Source of the DNA: a bacterium
Lineage (GTDB): Bacteria > Desulfobacterota > Binatia > UBA12015
Assembly (NCBI GenBank): GCA_029976905.1
Contig: JAPOLW010000082.1
Location: forward strand, 1 to 10,763
Length of the DNA: 10,763 nt
Direction: 5' to 3'
The notes under the pieces are model-generated. The model was not told the DNA's origin and made no database searches. It was given only the letters and a program-made list of their open reading frames with translations. Positions 7,143 through 10,763 of the stretch are shown in pieces. The position numbers and the translations under genes were made by a program. Position 1 is the first letter of the stretch. Each line of letters opens with the position of its first letter.

Positions 7143-7939
7143 GCGGGGCTGCGACGCGGCCGGTGGCTCTGACCATTGCCGGATCGGACTCCGGCGGTGG
7201 GGCGGGCCTGCAGGCCGATCTCAAGACCTGGTCGTCGTGCGGGGTGTTCGGCGCGAGCGTCGTCACCTGCATCACGGCCCAGAATACCCGGACGGTGCGG
7301 CGGCTCGACCCCGTGGCGGAGGATCTGATCCAGGAGCAGCTCGACGCGGTCCTCGACGACCTTCCCGTCGCCGCCGTGAAAACGGGCGTCCTTCCGTCGG
7401 CCGACGTCGTGCGGCGGATTGCGTCGACGTTGCGCGCGCGTTCGGTCTCCACGCTCGTGGTCGACCCGGTTCTGGTCGCCACCAGCGGCGATCTCCTTGC
7501 CGGTCCCGGTGTTGCCGAAGTTCTCCTCGAACGACTCGGGCCGCTGGCGACACTCGTGACGCCGAACCTTCGGGAGGCGAGTACCCTCACGGGCCGGCCC
7601 GTATCGACGTTGCCCGAGATGCGCGACGCCGCATCGGCGCTTCTCGATCGCGGTCTGGGCGCGGTCCTCCTCAAGGGCGGCCACCTCCACGGCGCCGCGG
7701 TCGATCTCCTTGCTGACGCGGCGGGCTTCGAGGAGTTTGCCGCGGAGCGCGTCGACGTCGGGCCCGTTCATGGCACCGGCTGCGCGCTCTCGGCCGCGAT
7801 CCCGGCCGGCCTGGCTCGCGGCTTCCCACTGCGCGAGGCGATCGGGCGTGGCAAGCGACTGGTGCACGCGGCCCTCGTCGATTCGATGGCCGTCGGAAGC
7901 GGCTCCCGTGTCCTCGGCTTCGCGGCCCTCCGCCTCTAG
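7139..7939 (+). CDS. thiD: Hydroxymethylpyrimidine/phosphomethylpyrimidine kinase
   Basis: ThiD phosphorylates hydroxymethylpyrimidine and then its monophosphate, giving the pyrimidine half of thiamin in the cytoplasm. The 266-residue chain has the usual family length and ribokinase-like motifs. LTIAGSDSGGGAG at 11-23 binds the pyrimidine. GVFGASVVTCITAQNT lies at 35-50, VVDPVLVATSGDLL at 107-120, TPNLREASTLTG at 141-152 and VLLKGGH at 176-182. HGTGC at 211-215 is the anion hole with the conserved Cys215. The start is a GTG at 7139 inside the upstream stop codon (GTGA overlap). No ribosome site precedes it, so translation probably depends on the upstream gene. A GTG at 7163 is a less likely alternative. 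No thiE or other thi gene is in the window, and I see no TPP riboswitch upstream. Confidence 0.96.
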   Translation: MSGAATRPVALTIAGSDSGGGAGLQADLKTWSSCGVFGASVVTCITAQNTRTVRRLDPVAEDLIQEQLDAVLDDLPVAAVKTGVLPSADVVRRIASTLRARSVSTLVVDPVLVATSGDLLAGPGVAEVLLERLGPLATLVTPNLREASTLTGRPVSTLPEMRDAASALLDRGLGAVLLKGGHLHGAAVDLLADAAGFEEFAAERVDVGPVHGTGCALSAAIPAGLARGFPLREAIGRGKRLVHAALVDSMAVGSGSRVLGFAALRL

Positions 7940-8035
7940 GCAGACCTGGGGAGCCTCCGGGGCGAACGTCGAGGGGAGGGCCGTCGGGACGCGCAGAATG
8001 GGCTGAATTCGAACGGATCGTCTGCCAGACCGCGG
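7940..8035. other. Convergent intergenic gap between thiD and aroC
   Basis: These 96 bases separate two genes that end facing each other. A 7-base inverted repeat, GGCAGAC at 7939-7945 and GTCTGCC at 8020-8026, could close a long stem around the gap. There is no compact stem with a T run, so I cannot call an intrinsic terminator. Confidence 0.35.
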
Positions 8036-9121
8036 TCAGCCACCGCCGACGAGTGCGCGCTGGCGTAGGAAGTGGTCGCACAGGACCAGCGCTACCATCG
8101 CCTCGACCATCGGCACCGCACGCGGCAGGACGCACGGATCGTGGCGCCCTTCGGCCTCGAGCGGCACGCTGTCGCCCGCGGTCGTGACCGTTTCCTGGCG
8201 CTTATGGATCGTGGCGGTCGGCTTGAAGGCGGCCCGCAGCACGATGTCCTCCCCATTGGAAATGCCGCCTTGTACGCCGCCGGAGCGGTTGGTCCGCGTT
8301 CGGATGCGGCCGGACTCGGAGTAGAAGGCGTCGTTGTGCTCGATGCCACTGAGTCGGGTGCCAGCGAATCCCGAACCGATTTCGAAGCCCTTGCACGCGG
8401 GCAGGGAGAGCAGAGCGGCGGCGAAGTCGGCTTCGAGTTTGTGGAAGACGGGCTCCCCGAGTCCCGCCGGAACCCCGCGGGCCACGCAGGTGACCACGCC
8501 CCCGAGCGAGTCGCCGTCCCGCCGCGCGGCGTCGATGCGGCGGATCATCTCCTCGGAGGCGTTTGCGTCCGGGCACCGCGTGATGTGGGCGTCGACCTGC
8601 TCGCGCGTCACGGTCGAGGCATCGACGTCCGCATCGACGTGATGCACCTGGCTCACCCACGCGACGATCTCGCCAGCGCCGGCCTCCGCGAGGACCTGTC
8701 GTGCGACGGCCCCTCCGGCCACCCGCCCGATGGTTTCTCTCGCACTCGCCCGGCCGCCGCCCTGCCAGTTCCGGATGCCGTATTTGGCGTCGTAGGTGTA
8801 GTCGGCGTGTGACGGCCGATAGAGGTCGCGCATATGCTCGTAGGCCGACGGGCGGGGATCCTTGTTGCGCACCAGCATGGCGATCGGCGTGCCGAGCGTC
8901 CGTCCCTCGAACAGGCCCGAGAGAACCTCGGCCCGGTCGGCTTCCTGCCGTGGCGTGGTCAGTCGGCTCTGGCCGGGCCGGCGGCGGTCGAGGTCGGCCT
9001 GCACCGCCTCGAGGTCGAGGGAGAGGCGCGGCGGGCAGCCATCGATGACCACGCCGACGCCACCGCCATGCGATTCGCCGAAGGTGGTGATGCGAAAGAG
9101 GTGTCCAAAGCTCGATCCCAC
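8036..9121 (-). CDS. aroC: Chorismate synthase
   Basis: AroC converts 5-enolpyruvylshikimate-3-phosphate to chorismate with reduced FMN, the last step of the shikimate pathway. The 361-residue product has the family's usual length and all its signatures. FGESHG is at 14-19 with catalytic His18, and RPSHADYTYDAKYG at 102-115 carries the second His (105). GGRASARET is at 122-130, GGISNG at 285-290 and FKPTATI at 299-305. RHDPCVLPRAVPMVEAM at 326-342 holds the conserved Asp328. The start is a GTG at 9121, preceded by AAGGTG with 5 bases between. This gives MGSSFG, matching the family's usual MGNSFG-type N-terminus; an ATG five bases upstream is out of frame. The gene stands alone on this strand, diverging from the M16 peptidase with 84 bases between. 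Confidence 0.98.
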   Translation of the reverse strand: MGSSFGHLFRITTFGESHGGGVGVVIDGCPPRLSLDLEAVQADLDRRRPGQSRLTTPRQEADRAEVLSGLFEGRTLGTPIAMLVRNKDPRPSAYEHMRDLYRPSHADYTYDAKYGIRNWQGGGRASARETIGRVAGGAVARQVLAEAGAGEIVAWVSQVHHVDADVDASTVTREQVDAHITRCPDANASEEMIRRIDAARRDGDSLGGVVTCVARGVPAGLGEPVFHKLEADFAAALLSLPACKGFEIGSGFAGTRLSGIEHNDAFYSESGRIRTRTNRSGGVQGGISNGEDIVLRAAFKPTATIHKRQETVTTAGDSVPLEAEGRHDPCVLPRAVPMVEAMVALVLCDHFLRQRALVGGG

Positions 9122-9160
9122 CCCATCACCTTATCCTTCGAGGCGCTGGGCCGCGATACC

Positions 9161-9172
9161 GGAGGCCTCTTG
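9161..9172 (+). promoter_or_regulatory. GGAGG followed by in-frame TTG: alternative start of the M16 gene
   Basis: GGAGG at 9161-9165 lies 4 bases before a TTG at 9170 that is in frame with the M16 peptidase. The ATG at 9206 has no clear ribosome site. Starting at the TTG would add 12 residues (MRRGAKTGSSQR). The family's N-terminal strand begins just after the ATG, so both starts give a complete domain. Confidence 0.35.
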
Positions 9173-9205
9173 CGCCGGGGCGCGAAAACGGGTTCCTCCC
9201 AGCGG

Positions 9206-10417
9206 ATGCAGGCCGTCGCGCCGGTTCAGTCCCTCCGCACCCGGGGGCTTCGGGTCCTCCACCAGCCGATGCCGGGGCCGCTCACCGCGATCGTGCTCAG
9301 CATCCGGGCCGGGGCGCGCTTCGACGGCGAGATGCCCGGCCTGGCCCACATGGCCGAGCACATGCTCTTCCAGGGGACCGAGAGCCTCGACCAGAAGGAA
9401 CTCAATCTGCGCGCGGCGGAGTGCGGCGGAGATCACAATGCGGAGACCGGGTACGAAACGCTGGAGTTGACCTTCGAGGTCCTCAACGAGGACGTCGACG
9501 ACGCGCTCGCGATTCTGGCCGAGCAGTTCTACGCCACCCGGGTCGACCCGCGGCGCTTCACCAAGGAACGGCGGGTCGTTCTCGACGAAATCCGCAGCTA
9601 CCAGGAAGACCCCCTCGATTATCTGCACGAGCGCGCCTGGCGAGCCTTCCTGGATGACCCCATTGGCCGGCCGATCTGCGGTACCGCGCAATCGCTGCGC
9701 GCGATGCGACCCGAGGACGTGACCGGCTATTTGCGCCGTGTCTGCATCAATGCGAACGCGGTGCTCTGTGTGGTCGGGGGGATCGACCAGGCCGATCTGC
9801 GTCGATCGCTGCGTCGGCACGTGCGCTCGACCGCTCCGGGGCGTCCGCGCCGCGGGCAGGGCGCCGGTGGTCGGCGGTCGGGAACGATGCGGGTCGGTGG
9901 CGGTCCCCGGGGGCAGGGGTTCGTGGCGCGCTACATCGAGTTGGAGCCGTCGATCGAAAACCTCCTCGCCGTGGAGGTGGCGCTCGATCTCGTCGGAGCC
10001 GATGCCGATGGCGCGCTCTTCCAGGCGGTGAGAGAAGAGCATGGCTTCGGCTACGACGTCTCGGCGGACGTGGAGTTCGGGGTCCAGTGGGGGGTGGCGG
10101 TTCTGTCGGCGAGCGTGCAACCCGGCCGAACCGATGCCCTGGCCCGGGTCATGGACGATGTCCTCCTCCAGTCGGCTCGACGGGGGTTCGCGGCCGCCGA
10201 CCTCGCTCGCGCGCGCAAGAAGCGGCGCTATCACAGCGTTTCGGCTTCCGAGCGGCGGCTCGACCGGGCTCTGGTACTGGCGGAGTCCGCCGTCACCGGA
10301 TTCCCGTTGCCGGAAGAGGCCGAGCGGATCGTCGACGGGCTCGACGACCAGACCATCCTCGACTGTTGGCAGAGGGCGCTGCGCGGAAGATCGCTGGTGG
10401 CGGTCTTGCCGGGCTGA
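9206..10417 (+). CDS. M16 family zinc metallopeptidase (processing-peptidase/PqqL-like)
   Basis: The 403-residue protein has the M16 two-domain layout. The inverted zinc motif HMAEH is at 48-52 (His48, His52 as ligands, Glu51 as catalytic base). The third ligand is probably Glu128 in the RRVVLDE segment, at the spacing usual for the family. The second half has the Arg276...Tyr283 pair in FQAVREEHGFGYDV, which in this family recognises the substrate peptide. The length fits M16B proteins, a single active subunit of about 400-450 residues; the catalytic set is complete, so this is not the inactive partner type. No signal peptide is visible, suggesting cytoplasmic action or an unrecognised export route. 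A basic Gly/Arg-rich linker (about 204-238) separates the two halves. The substrate is unknown. The frame is open further upstream over aroC, but that part is antisense to aroC. Confidence 0.92.
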   Translation: MQAVAPVQSLRTRGLRVLHQPMPGPLTAIVLSIRAGARFDGEMPGLAHMAEHMLFQGTESLDQKELNLRAAECGGDHNAETGYETLELTFEVLNEDVDDALAILAEQFYATRVDPRRFTKERRVVLDEIRSYQEDPLDYLHERAWRAFLDDPIGRPICGTAQSLRAMRPEDVTGYLRRVCINANAVLCVVGGIDQADLRRSLRRHVRSTAPGRPRRGQGAGGRRSGTMRVGGGPRGQGFVARYIELEPSIENLLAVEVALDLVGADADGALFQAVREEHGFGYDVSADVEFGVQWGVAVLSASVQPGRTDALARVMDDVLLQSARRGFAAADLARARKKRRYHSVSASERRLDRALVLAESAVTGFPLPEEAERIVDGLDDQTILDCWQRALRGRSLVAVLPG

Positions 10418-10552
10418 TCGGGCTCCTCCGGCCTTGCGATCGCATCGCGCCCCGCATCCCCGGGGGCAAATCCACCGGCTCCGGGCCGGCCACGGGCGCC
10501 TTCTGGCTCCCCGGGCGTCGGAATGCTTTACTCGCGCCCTGGGGAGGGGGCT
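10418..10552. other. Short intergenic gap before the NYN gene
   Basis: This 135-base GC-rich gap between two plus-strand genes has no T-tract terminator. The two genes could share a transcript. GGAG at 10543-10546 is a likely ribosome site for the TTG start at 10553, with 6 bases between. Confidence 0.4.
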
Positions 10553-10763
10553 TTGGAAGAGGAACGCTTGCAACTAGCCGTATTCATCGACTTCGACAAT
10601 ATCGAGATCGGCGTCAAAACGACGCTCCACAACGAGTTGGACCTCGCCCTGGTCCTCGACGCCCTGCGTGAGCGCGGGGAGGTCGTCTCCAAAAGCGCCT
10701 ATGGCGACTGGGGACGCTTCGCAAAATTCAAGCAGGGCCTGCTCGAGCAGGGCGTGCAGATGA
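10553..10763 (+). CDS. NYN-domain (PIN-like) protein, N-terminal part, runs off window
   Basis: Seventy codons are present before the window ends. The chain begins MEEERLQLAVFIDFDNIEIG, the signature first strand of NYN domains (formerly DUF88, LabA-like). Asp13 and Asn16 lie at the expected metal-binding site. VLDALRERGEV and the AYGDW motif (49-53) follow, as in bacterial NYN proteins. These are PIN-fold, metal-dependent nucleases thought to act on RNA in the cytoplasm; a nuclease role here is inferred. I chose the TTG at 10553 because GGAG precedes it at good spacing and relatives have a short N-terminus. An in-frame ATG at 10523 would add 10 residues and has a weaker ribosome site. The later acidic residues and any C-terminal RNA-binding domain lie outside the window. 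Confidence 0.88.
   Translation, partial: MEEERLQLAVFIDFDNIEIGVKTTLHNELDLALVLDALRERGEVVSKSAYGDWGRFAKFKQGLLEQGVQM

Noticed and set aside
7939..8026. Inverted repeat flanking the thiD-aroC gap as an intrinsic terminator
   Set aside because: Only 7 bases per arm with a 74-base loop and no T run, so it is likely chance in GC-rich DNA.
9131..10573. Minus-strand open frame of 480 codons antisense to the M16 gene
   Set aside because: No recognisable motif, and composition typical of a shadow. The plus-strand product has the HxxEH motif and the Arg/Tyr pair of M16.

Overview
The window is 10.8 kb of very GC-rich bacterial DNA, roughly two thirds G+C judged by eye. Codon third positions are strongly G/C, GTG and TTG starts occur, and several proteins have export signals. 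This fits a high-GC Gram-negative bacterium, perhaps from a deltaproteobacterial or related uncultured lineage. That placement is a weak inference, because no marker gene here settles it. I saw no IS element, CRISPR array, tRNA or rRNA.

Layout. Positions 1-5250 are one continuous minus-strand reading frame of 1,750 codons without a stop. It encodes the N-terminal part of a giant exported right-handed parallel beta-helix protein, and its C-terminus lies beyond the left edge. The protein is a signal peptide followed by five tandem copies of one module, the fifth cut by the window edge. Each module has a 'YYVDAATG-type' header, beta-helix rungs, an 'SPAIDAGSG'-type closing segment and a Pro/Ala/Thr-rich linker. 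A gene-free leader (5251-5649) separates it from a small minus-strand gene for a 109-residue membrane-anchored or exported protein (5650-5979).

A 239-bp divergent intergenic region (5980-6218) carries a conspicuous palindrome. It is followed on the plus strand by a secreted protein of unknown function (6219-7142) and thiD (7139-7939), whose stop and start codons overlap. thiD converges on aroC (minus, 8036-9121). aroC diverges from an M16 zinc metallopeptidase (plus, 9206-10417). A plus-strand NYN-domain nuclease-like gene starts at about 10553 and runs off the right edge.

How the genes work together. The right half holds ordinary metabolic and housekeeping genes (ThiD for thiamin, AroC for the shikimate pathway) mixed with a peptidase and a probable RNase. 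No single pathway links them. The left half and centre encode envelope or extracellular proteins. The most notable features are the modular architecture of the giant protein, in which one module has 10 leading rungs instead of 3 and modules 3 and 5 are close copies; the palindrome between the divergent small genes; and the translational coupling of thiD to a secreted beta-rich protein. I see no convincing new defence or mobile system.
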